Source: Metabacillus endolithicus | GTDB lineage: Bacteria; Bacillota; Bacilli; Bacillales; Bacillaceae | Assembly: GCF_023078335.1 (NCBI RefSeq) | Contig: NZ_CP095550.1 | Span: 4,136,001-4,200,000, forward strand | DNA length: 64,000 nt | Reading direction: 5' to 3' | In this document: piece after piece, positions 17,335-27,576 of the stretch | Position numbering within the stretch: the stretch's first letter is position 1 | Layout of the letters: each line of letters opens with the position of its first letter | Program-made: the position numbers and the translations under genes | The notes under the pieces: generated by a model | Told to the model about the DNA's origin: nothing | Seen by the model: the letters and a program-made list of their open reading frames with translations, nothing else | The model's database searches: none

Positions 17335-17480
17335 TTCTGTACTCTCCTTTGATGTTAATACTCATTCTTTACAAATATGTGAAATCGGTTTCAATTATTA
17401 TTCTAATATGTTGTATACGCTTTCATTTTAATCCGTTTAAAAGGAATTGTCAACCTAATGAACCCTTCCTTTTTACCTAT

Positions 17481-17525
17481 AAAAAAAATTCTTCTTAATT
17501 TGTTCACATTTAAACTAAGAAGAAT
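17481..17525 (-). terminator. Terminator of the small membrane protein gene
   Basis: ATTCTTCTTA / TAAGAAGAAT with an A run to its left, which is a T run on the minus strand. Confidence 0.7.
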
Positions 17526-17544
17526 GAAATAAGTATTATATTCA

Positions 17545-17730
17545 TTATTTTAAGTATATGGCAAAGGCAATAATGATAGCGATACCTAGAAGAATATAAA
17601 TCCATGATAAACGAGAAATATTTGATTTTGTTTTCTCATCATAATCTTTATCACCTTTGCCACCTATTAAAATTGTTCCTATTAAGGAGATTACCCCAAT
17701 AATAATCACTAGAAAGATGGCTAATTTCAC
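17545..17730 (-). CDS. Small two-helix membrane protein
   Basis: 61 residues from GTG 17730 (GAGGAGGACTAAAA upstream). Two hydrophobic helices (LAIFLVIIIGVISLIGTILI and WIYILLGIAIIIAFAIYL) flank a charged loop GGKGDKDYDEKTKSN. No family recognised. Confidence 0.6.
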   Translation of the reverse strand: MKLAIFLVIIIGVISLIGTILIGGKGDKDYDEKTKSNISRLSWIYILLGIAIIIAFAIYLK

Positions 17731-17965
17731 TTTTAGTCCTCCTCGCCTCAATACACTTATTTTTATATCATACTATAAATCTTACCTGAGACATGCTTCT
17801 TTTAACTTTTATTTTGGTAAAGCTCTGCTTTTATAGATTTAACTCAAATGTTAACTATTAAGGCTTTTCTTTGACATAAAGTAATGAGTGAATTTCTCTT
17901 AGCTTGTTTAACTTATCTAAAACCGTGGAAGTGTATAAATATAGCGGATAGTTGATGTACTGTTT

Positions 17966-17979
17966 TGTAAACGTTTTCC
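17966..17979 (+). promoter_or_regulatory. Catabolite-responsive element (cre-like) upstream of proline genes
   Basis: TGTAAACGTTTTCC fits the CcpA operator consensus TGWAANCGNTNWCA at all but the last position. It lies about 140 bases upstream of the proline dehydrogenase start, so carbon-source repression of proline use is likely. Confidence 0.5.
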
Positions 17980-18117
17980 TATGGGTTGTATGTTTTACAC
18001 AACGAGGTAATGAAATCTTTGTATTTACGCTACATTGTGGAAATCCGCTGTGAAATCGTAAAATATTTGTATAGAAACAAACTCTTACTTGCTTCTTTCT
18101 TAATGGAGGTGTTAAAA

Positions 18118-19062
18118 GTGTCAGTTATTACAAGAGATCTATTTTTATATTTATCTAACAACAAAACGTTAAATCGTGCCGCTCAGAATTGGGGTGCTAC
18201 TATTGCCTCTGGAAAGATTGTTGGAGGAATGGATTTTCCAAGCTCCATTAAATTTATTAAAGAATTAAATAATGAAGGATTATCGGTTACAGTTGATCAC
18301 TTAGGTGAGTTTGTTAGAAGTGAAACGGTAGCAAAAGAACGTACAGAAGAATGTATTCAAACAATCGAAACAATTGTTGCTCAGCAGTTAGATTCTCATG
18401 TTTCATTAAAACTCACTTCACTCGGATTAGATATTTCTAAAGATCTAGTTTATGAGAATATGATGAAAATAATGGAATCCGCTGAAAAGAATAAAGTGAT
18501 GGTAACAATTGATATGGAAGATGAACAACGTTGTCAAGATACACTATCAATCTTCAAAGATCTAAAAAAGGATTATCACTATATAAGTACTGTTTTACAA
18601 GCATACTTGTACCGAACCGAGAAAGACTTAGATGAATTAAACAGTTATCAACCCTTTTTACGTCTTGTAAAGGGTGCATATAAAGAATCTCCAAAAGTGG
18701 CATTTCCTGAAAAAGAGGATGTTGATAATAATTACAAAAAAATAATCAAAAAACATCTATTAAATGGAAATTATGCAGGAATTGCCACTCATGATGATGC
18801 CATTATTGAGTACACAAAGAGATTAGTAGCTGAATACAACATTCCTAAACATTCTTTTGAATTTCAAATGCTTTATGGAATGCGTTCCACAACACAAAGA
18901 GAACTAGTTAAAGAAGGCTATAACATGCGTGTGTATGTACCATATGGACGCGACTGGTATGGATATTTTATGAGACGACTTGCTGAGCGTCCAGCCAATA
19001 TTGCCTTTGCACTTAAAGGAATGACTAAAAATAAACTTTCAAATAAAGGAGACGATGAATGA
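18118..19062 (+). CDS. putB: Proline dehydrogenase
   Basis: 314 residues from GTG 18118, after ATGGAGGTGTTAAAA; a longer frame from 17986 lacks a ribosome site. FAD-dependent oxidation of proline to 1-pyrroline-5-carboxylate at the membrane. Family features include [56 protein letters not shown] and [22 protein letters not shown] near the C-terminus. It overlaps the P5C dehydrogenase gene by four bases, giving the usual two-step operon. No proline permease lies alongside. Confidence 0.9.
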   Translation: MSVITRDLFLYLSNNKTLNRAAQNWGATIASGKIVGGMDFPSSIKFIKELNNEGLSVTVDHLGEFVRSETVAKERTEECIQTIETIVAQQLDSHVSLKLTSLGLDISKDLVYENMMKIMESAEKNKVMVTIDMEDEQRCQDTLSIFKDLKKDYHYISTVLQAYLYRTEKDLDELNSYQPFLRLVKGAYKESPKVAFPEKEDVDNNYKKIIKKHLLNGNYAGIATHDDAIIEYTKRLVAEYNIPKHSFEFQMLYGMRSTTQRELVKEGYNMRVYVPYGRDWYGYFMRRLAERPANIAFALKGMTKNKLSNKGDDE

Positions 19063-20609
19063 TGACAACACCATACAAACACGAACCATTTACTGATTTT
19101 TCACTTGAGGAAAACCGAGTAGCTTTTGAAAAAGCCTTGGAAAACGTGCAGGAAATCATGGGAAAAGAGTACCCACTTGTTATTAATGGAGAAAGAATAA
19201 CAACTGAAGCGAAAATTGTCTCATACAACCCGGCAAACAAAGAAGAAGTTGTTGGTAAAGTATCGAAGGCTACACAAGAGCATGCAGAAATGGCAATCCA
19301 GGCAGCAGATGAAGCGTTCAAAGAGTGGAGATACTGGAATCCGGAAGAAAGAGCTAATATTTTATTCCGTGCAGCTGCCATTATTCGTCGTAAAAAGCAT
19401 GACTTTTCAGCATTGTTGGTCAAAGAAGCTGGGAAGCCTTGGAATGAGGCTGATGCCGATACAGCTGAAGCGATTGACTTCTTAGAATATTATGGTCGAC
19501 AAATGACTGAACTAGCAAAAGGAAAGCCAGTTAACAGCCGTGAAGGTGAAAGTAATAAATATATTTATACCCCAACAGGCGTAACTGTTGTCATTCCACC
19601 TTGGAACTTCTTATTTGCGATTATGGCTGGTACAACAGTTGCACCGATTGTAACTGGAAATACAGTTGTATTAAAACCTGCAAGTGCAACACCTGTTATT
19701 GCTGCTCGATTTGTTGAAGTACTTGAAGAAGCTGGATTGCCAAAAGGAGTTGTGAACTTTGTTCCTGGTAGTGGAGCTGAAGTAGGTGACTATCTAGTTG
19801 ATCACCCAAAAACAAGTATCATTACATTTACTGGCTCACGGGAAGTAGGAACACGTATTTTTGAACGCGCTGCAAAAGTTCAACCAGGTCAAATGCACTT
19901 AAAACGAGTGATTGCTGAAATGGGTGGTAAGGACACAGTTGTAGTAGATAATGATTGTGATATTGAATTAGCTGCTCAATCCATTTTCGCTTCGGCATTT
20001 GGTTTTGCAGGACAAAAATGTTCAGCAGGCTCTCGTGCAGTTGTTCATGAGGATGTATATGATGAAGTCCTTCAACGTGTTATTGAGATTACAGAAAGTA
20101 AAGTAACTGGAAATCCAGAAAGTGCGGATACTTACATGGGGCCGGTTATTGATCAAGGTTCATTTGAAAAAATCATGGACTATATCTCCATTGGAAAAGA
20201 AGAAGGTCGCTTAGTAAGTGGTGGAAATGGTGATGATTCAAAAGGGTACTATATTGAACCTACCATTTTTGCGGATCTTGATCCTAATGCAAGAATTATG
20301 CAAGAAGAGATTTTTGGACCGGTTGTAGCATTTGCTAAAGCTAAAAACTTCGACGAAGCTCTTGAAATTGCTAATAATACAGAATACGGTTTAACAGGTG
20401 CTATTATTACTAGAAACAGAAAACATATTGAACGTGCAAAACATGAATTTCATGTAGGAAATCTTTACTTTAATCGTAATTGTACAGGAGCAATTGTTGG
20501 TTACCACCCATTTGGAGGCTTTAAAATGTCAGGAACTGACTCAAAAGCTGGTGGACCTGATTACTTGGCTCTTCATATGCAGGCAAAAACAATTAGTGAG
20601 ATGTTATAA
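19059..20609 (+). CDS. putC: 1-pyrroline-5-carboxylate dehydrogenase
   Basis: 516 residues. It converts P5C/glutamate semialdehyde to glutamate with NAD. Family markers: PWNFLFAIM, the NAD site FTGSREVGT, the catalytic Glu in VIAEMGGKD, the catalytic Cys in [13 protein letters not shown], and [16 protein letters not shown]. Length matches Bacillus RocA/PutC (about 515). It starts ATGATG at 19059 with AAAGGAGACGATGA upstream. Could equally be called rocA; putC is chosen for its pairing with proline dehydrogenase. Confidence 0.92.
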   Translation: MMTTPYKHEPFTDFSLEENRVAFEKALENVQEIMGKEYPLVINGERITTEAKIVSYNPANKEEVVGKVSKATQEHAEMAIQAADEAFKEWRYWNPEERANILFRAAAIIRRKKHDFSALLVKEAGKPWNEADADTAEAIDFLEYYGRQMTELAKGKPVNSREGESNKYIYTPTGVTVVIPPWNFLFAIMAGTTVAPIVTGNTVVLKPASATPVIAARFVEVLEEAGLPKGVVNFVPGSGAEVGDYLVDHPKTSIITFTGSREVGTRIFERAAKVQPGQMHLKRVIAEMGGKDTVVVDNDCDIELAAQSIFASAFGFAGQKCSAGSRAVVHEDVYDEVLQRVIEITESKVTGNPESADTYMGPVIDQGSFEKIMDYISIGKEEGRLVSGGNGDDSKGYYIEPTIFADLDPNARIMQEEIFGPVVAFAKAKNFDEALEIANNTEYGLTGAIITRNRKHIERAKHEFHVGNLYFNRNCTGAIVGYHPFGGFKMSGTDSKAGGPDYLALHMQAKTISEML

Positions 20610-20681
20610 TAAAGGGGGAGAAACCGGTAAAGTTTCTTAACTGGTTCCGTTAACTATCCCTAACCTATAAGATGTATTGCA

Positions 20682-20722
20682 AAATGACCTTCAAATTGAA
20701 TTGTAATTTGGAGGTCATTTTT
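20682..20722 (+). terminator. Terminator of the proline operon
   Basis: AAATGACCTTCAAATT and AATTTGGAGGTCATTTTT form a hairpin with a T tail. Confidence 0.75.
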
Positions 20723-20894
20723 AGTTGATTTAAAGGGATTTCAACAACAACTTTTGGAGGAGTTGTAGTGCAATTTGTTTTTAAAATGTGGGATACAATA
20801 GACAGTGTAACTCAGCAAAATATACTTCATTTTTACTTACAAATTGATATACAGAAGATATAGGTTTGGCTTGAATGTTGTGGTTCAATGTTAT

Positions 20895-21095
20895 GGAAAA
20901 AATTAAACGGAGAAATTCCGGCTAAATCGGCAAATTCCCCATATTTCATTAAAAATAAGGGGAAATATTACGCTTATTCTATCCAAATCGCTTGTTTTTG
21001 CCTTATCTAGAGCAGTTAAACGGAATATTTCCGCTTATTCTTGCTTTTTAAGCTTCCCAATACATAATAACAGGAAATTCTCCGTCTATTCTCAT
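20895..21095. repeat. Four degenerate copies of a palindromic intergenic repeat
   Basis: The 680-base gap between the proline operon and the GNAT gene has no good gene. It holds copies around 20905, 20955, 21010 and 21070 of a degenerate unit like TAAACGGAATATTTCCGCTT with a trailing TATTCT. The core CGGAAATATTTCCG is palindromic. Similar short repeats occur dispersed in Bacillus genomes; function unknown. Confidence 0.55.
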
Positions 21096-21291
21096 ACCTT
21101 CTCAAAGATGAAACCGGAATAGGATAGCAAGATAGAAACCCTTGTTATTTTTAATGTTTTAGAAATTGCCCTTCATTTTACAGTGAAAAGAGATTACATT
21201 TTGATTTGTGTTTTCCTAGAAATATTGCGTTTTGAGATAGGAAACGGATCTCCTTAGAAGTTTCTGCTTTCTCTTGTTTCAGTTTAAATGC

Positions 21292-22035
21292 TCACCTTTT
21301 AACAAAGATTGAATACATTCTTGGGTTCTCAAACCCTAATTTTTGAGCCAGATATATGGAGCCTAAATTATGTATATCACAATCCCAACGTGGTACTTTA
21401 TCGTGTTCCAGGCAATGCTTAATAAAAGCAGCTGAAACATGTGTGGCTAATCCCATTCCACTAAAGTTTGAAGAAGTGGCCACATCAATTTCCGCGTAGT
21501 TCTCAGACGTAAATATTGATATACTCTCACTTACAATTTTATCTTTATATGAAATGAAATATCCAAATCCATGTTGTAGAAAACGAGACACCGAACCCCA
21601 GTATTCTTTTATATAAACCTCATTAAACTCAAGACTCCTGTTCATAGCGTCTTCATTAAACCTTCTTACCTCATATCCATCCCTTAGCTCATCTAATTTT
21701 AGTGATGAATATCTCTGTGTGTTAAAAAAGTAAGAAAATCGCTTATATTGCTTAAATTCATTCGTTGCTTTATTTGTTAATAACTTATCCCATTCTGGAG
21801 AAGAAGAAAATAACGTAAATCGTTCATTCTTTTGTTTTTTATTTTCATAGATAGGGAGAATTGTATGTTTAAAAAAATCAATATCAGGCTCTCCAGACAC
21901 AACGAATATGCCTGAACTTGTACTGATTAAGGAACAATTATTTTGTTGTATAATCTCGCCTTTAATCAACTCGTCTAGAACAGAATGAGCAAAAACGGGG
22001 AGAATTTCACTACCAGTATCGTGTGAAAATGACAT
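21292..22035 (-). CDS. GNAT-type acetyltransferase
   Basis: 247 residues from ATG 22035 with ATAGGAGGTGTATA upstream. The C-terminal half carries the acetyl-CoA binding pattern SNFSGMGLATHVSAAFIKHCLEH and WDCDIHNLGSIYLAQKLGF, which fits the GNAT_acetyltran group of Bacillus. The N-terminal half is family-specific. Substrate unknown; single-gene unit. Confidence 0.75.
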   Translation of the reverse strand: MSFSHDTGSEILPVFAHSVLDELIKGEIIQQNNCSLISTSSGIFVVSGEPDIDFFKHTILPIYENKKQKNERFTLFSSSPEWDKLLTNKATNEFKQYKRFSYFFNTQRYSSLKLDELRDGYEVRRFNEDAMNRSLEFNEVYIKEYWGSVSRFLQHGFGYFISYKDKIVSESISIFTSENYAEIDVATSSNFSGMGLATHVSAAFIKHCLEHDKVPRWDCDIHNLGSIYLAQKLGFENPRMYSIFVKR

Positions 22036-22217
22036 TATACACCTCCTATAGTAAAGTTAGAGAATTTTTAATTTCGTGAAACTTTCGTCTACTTCGTTCG
22101 TATTACTTAATGAACATAACTAGTTACGTTTTATTATACAGATTGTAAATAGAAATGGTCATTTCCCACGTGGGATCATTAAAATTTACATTATCAAAAC
22201 ATACGGAGGGAAAACAT

Positions 22218-23705
22218 ATGTCAGGTTTCTTTGGTGTTATCGTTATTTTCATTCCATTGTTAATTGTAGCAGCCATAGCTGGAGTAGGTTATTTCTTTTG
22301 GGTGAAAATCCGTTATCGAACAGCCAGGTCAAATCAAGCACTTATTATTACTGGTCCTAAACTAGGTGATCCTGAGAAAGAAACGAATATATTTGCTGAT
22401 CAAGAAGGACGTTCTATGAAAATTATCAGAGGTGGCGGTTACAGGCTTAGACGATTCCAAACAGCTACACCTGTTAACCTTACTTCGTTTCAGTTAAAGC
22501 TATCAACACCAAGAGTATACACAAATGGTGGCGTACCGATTGTAGCAGATGCTGTTGCCATGGTGAAAGTGGCAGATACGTTGAATGGTATTGCCAACTA
22601 TGCTGAACAGTTTTTGGGAAAAGAACAGGAAGAAATTGAAGCAGAAATTATTGAGGTACTTGGAAGTAATTTACGTGCGATACTTTCAAAAATGACGGTT
22701 GAGGATATTAACAGTGATCGTGAAAAATTTAATCATGATGTTTCTGAAGTGGCTCAAAAACAATTAGATTTAATGGGCTTTAAAATTACTTCACTAGGGT
22801 TAACAGATTTACGTGATGCTGATGAGGAAAATGGATATTTAGAAAACCTAGGAAGACCTCGTATTGCTGAGGTTCGTAAATTAGCAGAAATCGCCGAGGC
22901 TAATAGTGAGCGTGAAACACGAATTCATAGAGCACAGACAGATCAAGAGGCGAAAGAGGAAGAATACAAGCGCCAGATCGCAATTGCTGAATCGAAGAAG
23001 GAAAAAGATATTAAAGATGCTGCCTTCAAAGAGGAAACTGAGCGTGCAAGAGCTAAATCAGAGCAATCTTATGAATTGGAAAGAGCAAAGCTCGCTAAAG
23101 AGGTGAAGGAAGAAGAATTAACACTTAAATTTTTAGAACGTGAACGTGCCGTTAAGCTTGAGGAAGAAGAAAGTAAAGTTCGTAAAACAAAAGCTGATGC
23201 CGAATACTATGAAACAACACGTAAAGCAGAAGCCGAGGCACGAAAATCTGAAATTGATGGAGAAGCAAAAGCGAGGATTCGCCGTGAAGAAGGATCTGCT
23301 GAAGCGGATGTTATTCGTGAGCGTGGTAAAGCAGAAGCAGAGGCACGTAAGCTGTTAGCTGAAGCAATGGAAAAACACGGTGATGTGATTATCACTGAAA
23401 AATTAATAGAAATGTTACCAGTATTTGCAGAGAAAATTGCACAGCCTTTAACGAATATTGATTCTGTTAAAATTATTGATTCAGGTAACGGTCACGGTGT
23501 TTCTTCATTTGGTAAAAGCATTACAAAAACAATGGTGGATATCCAAGAACCATTAAAAGAAATGACAGGGATTGATATGGGAGAATTGTTAAAATCATAT
23601 GCAACTCGAACAAATCGTACAGATAATCATATTACCTTTCAAGAAGCAAAACGAGATAACGGCAGTGACATGGTTACAGTAGTAGAAGATGATGATGAGA
23701 AATAA
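22218..23705 (+). CDS. floT: Flotillin FloT-like membrane scaffold
   Basis: 495 residues from ATG 22218 (ACGGAGGGAAAACAT). One N-terminal membrane hairpin (FFGVIVIFIPLLIVAAIAGVGYF), a PHB/SPFH domain (about 35-200), then a long Glu/Lys/Ala coiled coil (about 215-400) with repeated EAEAR units, and a C-terminal region with MLPVFAEKIAQPL. It organises membrane microdomains. Bacillus floT usually follows an NfeD-type gene (yuaF); none is present here, so this copy stands alone with its own terminator. Confidence 0.9.
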   Translation: MSGFFGVIVIFIPLLIVAAIAGVGYFFWVKIRYRTARSNQALIITGPKLGDPEKETNIFADQEGRSMKIIRGGGYRLRRFQTATPVNLTSFQLKLSTPRVYTNGGVPIVADAVAMVKVADTLNGIANYAEQFLGKEQEEIEAEIIEVLGSNLRAILSKMTVEDINSDREKFNHDVSEVAQKQLDLMGFKITSLGLTDLRDADEENGYLENLGRPRIAEVRKLAEIAEANSERETRIHRAQTDQEAKEEEYKRQIAIAESKKEKDIKDAAFKEETERARAKSEQSYELERAKLAKEVKEEELTLKFLERERAVKLEEEESKVRKTKADAEYYETTRKAEAEARKSEIDGEAKARIRREEGSAEADVIRERGKAEAEARKLLAEAMEKHGDVIITEKLIEMLPVFAEKIAQPLTNIDSVKIIDSGNGHGVSSFGKSITKTMVDIQEPLKEMTGIDMGELLKSYATRTNRTDNHITFQEAKRDNGSDMVTVVEDDDEK

Positions 23706-23707
23706 GT

Positions 23708-23738
23708 AAAAAGCGGACTCTTGGATGTCCGCTTTTTT
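23708..23738 (+). terminator. Terminator of floT
   Basis: AAAAAGCGGAC ... GTCCGCTTTTTT immediately after the stop. Confidence 0.85.
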
Positions 23739-23837
23739 ATTTATAAAAACCTTGCTACATTTCCTACAAAGAATCTATACAAGTCTGTACTGACACAGTA
23801 TCATAATGGTAAAGAAACAATGAGTAGGAGTTTTCAT

Positions 23838-25076
23838 ATGGATGAGCTATTAGAGCGTGTGTTATCTTTATCTGATTTACACGAAATTGTGGACGGTATA
23901 AGCAATGGTTTAAAAAAGCCTGTTATTCTTGAGAGTGATCATTTTTTCTTACTTGCTTATAATTCCTATTATGTGGATCATTTTGATTCAGCAAATCAGC
24001 AAACGATTTTTGCAAAAAAATGTCCATTAAATATTTTTGAAAGATTCGTCGAGACAGGAATTATTGACAAATTAAAAACAAATGAACATCCTTTTAGAAT
24101 TCACGAGATGAAAGAGATAGGTTTAAATCAACGCGTTGTTGTAAGTGCAAAATACAAAGGAACGATTATGGGATACATTTGGATACAAGAGATAGAGGAC
24201 CCATTAACTGATGAACAGTTAACCTTTTTATACGATGCTTCCTTTCATGTTGGAAAGATGATTTATAAGAAAAATAAATTAAAACAACAAAAAGCTGAGA
24301 AAATCGAACATGTTTTCCGTCAGATTATTAATGGTGACTTTGTTAGTGAGAAGGAGCTTAGATGGGAGGCCACACAGTTAGATATCGTTTTGCCGTCCAT
24401 TTTCAGTGTTATGGTTGTGAATGCCATTCATGCTGATGAGGAGCTTGTAGAAGAATTAAAAGAAACCATTCGATCCTATTTAAATTTAAAAGATAATACA
24501 AGCCATGTGTTAGTTGATCGGACGAATATAGTTATTATCGTTGGTTGCTATTCCCTTAAATACTCACCGGTAGAAGCTGCCTTAAATATTATTGAAAACC
24601 TGTTATCAAACTTTGATGAGAAGCGATATTCTGACATTTTTATTGGAATCGGCAATGAATATCAACCAATTACATTGCTTCAAACAAGTTACAAAGAAGC
24701 GCTGGAAGTTGTTTCGATTGCTGAAAAACTTGGAACACAGGAGAATGTTCCGTATGAACATGATAAAATTGGTATTTTTCGCTATCTTGATGTGATAAAC
24801 GAAAAAAATAAGAGTATGAGCTATACAAATAAAAATCTGCAGATTCTTCAACGAAAAGATAAAGAAAGCCAAACAGAGCTAGTCAAAACTCTTGAGTACT
24901 ATCTTGTGAATAACTGTAAATTAAAGCCGACTGCAGAACAAATGTTTATTCATCCAAATACGTTAAATTATCGAATGAAACAAATTGCAGAGTTAACAAC
25001 GATTGATTTTTCAGATTTTAATCAAAAGTGTCAGCTATATCTTGATTTGATGTTAAATAAAAAGCAACCTAGATAA
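23838..25076 (+). CDS. PucR-family transcriptional regulator, possible PutR
   Basis: About 412 residues from ATG 23838 (AGTAGGAGTTTTCAT upstream); a longer frame from 23721 overlaps the floT terminator and is unlikely. The C-terminus QMFIHPNTLNYRMKQIAELTTIDFSDFNQKCQLYLDL is the PucR-type HTH_30 domain. The N-terminal part looks like a ligand-sensing domain. Bacillus PutR, the proline-responsive activator of putBC, is of this size and family. The gene lies 3 kb from the proline operon, so that assignment is plausible but unproven. Confidence 0.75.
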   Translation: MDELLERVLSLSDLHEIVDGISNGLKKPVILESDHFFLLAYNSYYVDHFDSANQQTIFAKKCPLNIFERFVETGIIDKLKTNEHPFRIHEMKEIGLNQRVVVSAKYKGTIMGYIWIQEIEDPLTDEQLTFLYDASFHVGKMIYKKNKLKQQKAEKIEHVFRQIINGDFVSEKELRWEATQLDIVLPSIFSVMVVNAIHADEELVEELKETIRSYLNLKDNTSHVLVDRTNIVIIVGCYSLKYSPVEAALNIIENLLSNFDEKRYSDIFIGIGNEYQPITLLQTSYKEALEVVSIAEKLGTQENVPYEHDKIGIFRYLDVINEKNKSMSYTNKNLQILQRKDKESQTELVKTLEYYLVNNCKLKPTAEQMFIHPNTLNYRMKQIAELTTIDFSDFNQKCQLYLDLMLNKKQPR

Positions 25077-25113
25077 GGCAGCTTCAAAATTTATATTCAA
25101 TACAATATAAAGC

Positions 25114-25155
25114 AAAAACCAAACCATTATATCAATCGATGAAAGGTTTGGTTTT
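25114..25155. terminator. Bidirectional terminator
   Basis: AAAACCAAACC ... GGTTTGGTTTT between convergent genes. Confidence 0.75.
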
Positions 25156-25161
25156 GTTTGG

Positions 25162-25587
25162 TTACTCTTGATCAGGATAAGTTCTCCTCAAAAAATTGAT
25201 TGATTGAGTAATTAACTCCTCTAAAACTTCTGTATCAATATCCGCCAGTTTATTAATATAAACACAAGCTTTTCCACTAGTGTGCTTACCGAATTTTTCT
25301 AATAACTTCTCACGTTCGGTATCACCTGTTGCAAAATACAAGCTTATTTTGGCTTTTCGTGGAGAAAAGCCAACAAGGGGTGCATCACCTTCATGACCAG
25401 TGGGATATTTATAGTGATACTTTCCAAACCCAATAATACTTGGTCCCCACATTTTTGCCTGATAGCCTGATACATCTGAAAAAATATCTAATAATTTGTA
25501 GGCGTCTTCACGTTTTTTCGGACTTTCAACGCTTTCAATATATTCAATGACACTTTTATCATTTTCTTTTGTTTTTTGTTCGTACAA
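25162..25587 (-). CDS. DUF1801-family protein
   Basis: 141 residues from TTG 25587; AGGAGGAGCTGC stands directly before it, so the longer frame from 25608 is rejected. The sequence MWGPSIIGFGKYHYKYPTGHEGD and GFSPRKAKISLYFATG is typical of DUF1801 (YdhG-like) proteins, a small alpha/beta fold of unknown biochemical role. Monocistronic. Confidence 0.75.
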   Translation of the reverse strand: MYEQKTKENDKSVIEYIESVESPKKREDAYKLLDIFSDVSGYQAKMWGPSIIGFGKYHYKYPTGHEGDAPLVGFSPRKAKISLYFATGDTEREKLLEKFGKHTSGKACVYINKLADIDTEVLEELITQSINFLRRTYPDQE

Positions 25588-25621
25588 AGCAGCTCCTCCT
25601 AAAAACAATTAGAAATACAGC

Positions 25622-26413
25622 TTAGTCAACAAGGCCAAGTGATTTTAAACCGTTGTATATACCTGAGTTTGTTACTTTTGTTGTTTTATATTTTGCGTAT
25701 TGAAAAAGATCTGGATGTCCATTCCCCATAGCAAACCCTTCCCCAACAAGCTCTAGCATTTCCTTGTCATTCATTCCATCACCGAAAGCAATGGCAGCTT
25801 CTGTTGGAAGAGAGAGTAGCTCTAGGATATTCTGAACTGCAATCCCTTTATTTACGTTATCACGAATCACATCATAGCAATGACGTAATCCATCAACATT
25901 GACTTGTGATAAATGAATCGAAGGATCTTCCTTTTCATATAATGCTGGTTCATTTTCACTTAAATTAATAAGAGTGATTCCTAAAATTTTATCAATTACA
26001 TCAAGTGAATAGGAATTATTTTTATGTAGGTGAAAAGCTGAAATAAATTCTTTAACGATTGGACTTTCTAAGTCTGAGAAAATATTCTCCTCATGAGTAT
26101 ACAAAACAAGCTCATGCTCATTGTTTTTGGCAATATCAACATATTTTTCAACAGTTGAGCTTAGCATTGGTTCTCGAAAAATATCCTCACCCTTATGAAT
26201 GGCATACGCTCCATTGTAGCCAATAAATGATTCAATATTTAATTCCTCTGCAATATGTGATATTTCATGTAAAGGGCGACCTGTTGCAAGGAATACTTCA
26301 ATTCCTTTTTTCTTCACTTCAGCTATAGCTTTTTTTGAAGAATCCTCAATTGTGTCATCAGGTCTTAGCAGTGTACCATCAATGTCTAAAAACAAAATTT
26401 TATAATTTGTCAT
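25622..26413 (-). CDS. Cof-type HAD-IIB phosphatase
   Basis: 263 residues. HAD motif I FLDIDGTLLRPDD near the N-terminus, motif II FLATGRPLHE, a cap domain, and motifs III/IV in AIAFGDGMNDKEML with GEGFAMGNG. These hydrolyse sugar phosphates or other small phosphate esters (YkrA/YwpJ type). The exact substrate is not predictable. Confidence 0.88.
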   Translation of the reverse strand: MTNYKILFLDIDGTLLRPDDTIEDSSKKAIAEVKKKGIEVFLATGRPLHEISHIAEELNIESFIGYNGAYAIHKGEDIFREPMLSSTVEKYVDIAKNNEHELVLYTHEENIFSDLESPIVKEFISAFHLHKNNSYSLDVIDKILGITLINLSENEPALYEKEDPSIHLSQVNVDGLRHCYDVIRDNVNKGIAVQNILELLSLPTEAAIAFGDGMNDKEMLELVGEGFAMGNGHPDLFQYAKYKTTKVTNSGIYNGLKSLGLVD

Positions 26414-26663
26414 TTTTCATCTCCATCTCAGTTTTATAAAGTGTACCCCATTAATAAGTGTAAGTGAGTTTTTAATCCAGTTTCTTCAAGTAATTATTTT
26501 ATCATAGAAAAAACGGGTGAATAAAAATTTAACTATAATTTTATGTGGTTTTTACCTTTTTAAAAAATATTTTATAAATATGTTTAATTTTTTTCCAGCG
26601 GGTAATAATAATAACCGAAATTATCATCAAACATGTTTTGATTGATTTAGGAGGAAATTTTTA

Positions 26664-26864
26664 ATGGCACAAGGAAAAGTAAAATGGTTTAACTCAGAAA
26701 AAGGTTTTGGATTTATTGAAGTTGAAGGTGGAGATGACGTATTTGTTCACTTCTCTTCAATTCAAGGAGAAGGTTATAAGAGCTTAGATGAAGGACAAGA
26801 AGTTACTTTTGACATTGAACAAGGTAACAGAGGTCCTCAAGCTGCTAACGTTCAAAAAATATAA
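26664..26864 (+). CDS. Cold-shock protein (CspB/CspD type)
   Basis: 66 residues containing RNP1 KGFGFIEV and RNP2 VFVHFSSI; a single-stranded RNA/DNA binding OB fold. ATG 26664 has TTAGGAGGAAATTTTTA upstream. The preceding 250-base region is AT-rich and free of ORFs, in line with the long structured leaders of csp genes. Which of the csp paralogues it is cannot be settled. Confidence 0.95.
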   Translation: MAQGKVKWFNSEKGFGFIEVEGGDDVFVHFSSIQGEGYKSLDEGQEVTFDIEQGNRGPQAANVQKI

Positions 26865-26882
26865 AACCAACTAAAACCATCT

Positions 26883-26911
26883 AACAGGCCCTAGTTTAGG
26901 GTCTGTTTTTA
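26883..26911 (+). terminator. Terminator of the cold-shock gene
   Basis: AACAGGCCCTA ... AGGGTCTGTT followed by TTTATTTTA. Confidence 0.8.
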
Positions 26912-27028
26912 TTTTAGACTTTTTTCGTTGTAAGCTCCTATTTTGATTCGGTACTTTTTTAAACAGCCTTTGAATAGGTTTGTACTAATCATCAATTTAT
27001 CGACATTCATAGAAATGGGGGCTTAGTA

Positions 27029-27448
27029 ATGAAGATGGTTGATCAATTAAAAGAATTTATTGTAAATCAAGATGTAATCCCAAAGTCAATAAAAATTCAC
27101 CCTGACGCACTTTTAGAACTCGAATCAGAAAAGTTTGTTTATATGATTAATAAGCATGAAGAAAACCCTGTGAAACGCTTTATGGGGATTGAGCTTATTT
27201 CGTCAGCAGATGTGGAAGGTTTTGACGTAGTAGAAGAAGGGGTTAATCAAGAGCGGTGGATTGTAAAAAAAGAGGTTAAAAAGATAAAAGAAAAATATGT
27301 CCGAGATAAGGATAATGAGTTATCTAAGGATATTAGCTTATTATTCGCGTACATGGGTTACTTAGAGCGTGAATTAGAAGATAAAACGAATTACCTAAAC
27401 TACTTAAAAGAAAAGGAAGCGATTCGAGCTACAGAAAAAGGTGAATAG
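27029..27448 (+). CDS. Hypothetical 139-residue protein
   Basis: Charged protein (many Glu and Lys) starting MKMVDQLKEFIVNQDVIP. The middle is predicted alpha/beta (FMGIELISSADVEGFDVVEEG) and the end is a helical stretch (LFAYMGYLERELEDKTNYL). No signal or membrane segment. AAATGGGGGCTTAGTA precedes the ATG. Not recognised. Confidence 0.6.
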   Translation: MKMVDQLKEFIVNQDVIPKSIKIHPDALLELESEKFVYMINKHEENPVKRFMGIELISSADVEGFDVVEEGVNQERWIVKKEVKKIKEKYVRDKDNELSKDISLLFAYMGYLERELEDKTNYLNYLKEKEAIRATEKGE

Positions 27449-27576
27449 TTATATGTATTTATGAAGTTACATTCCTTGTTGATTTGTAATTTATTTACAT
27501 TTTTAGAAAAATACGCAGGTGATTCTTCATTTATAGAGAATTGATTAAGGATGTTTGTATAATTGGAGGGATCATT

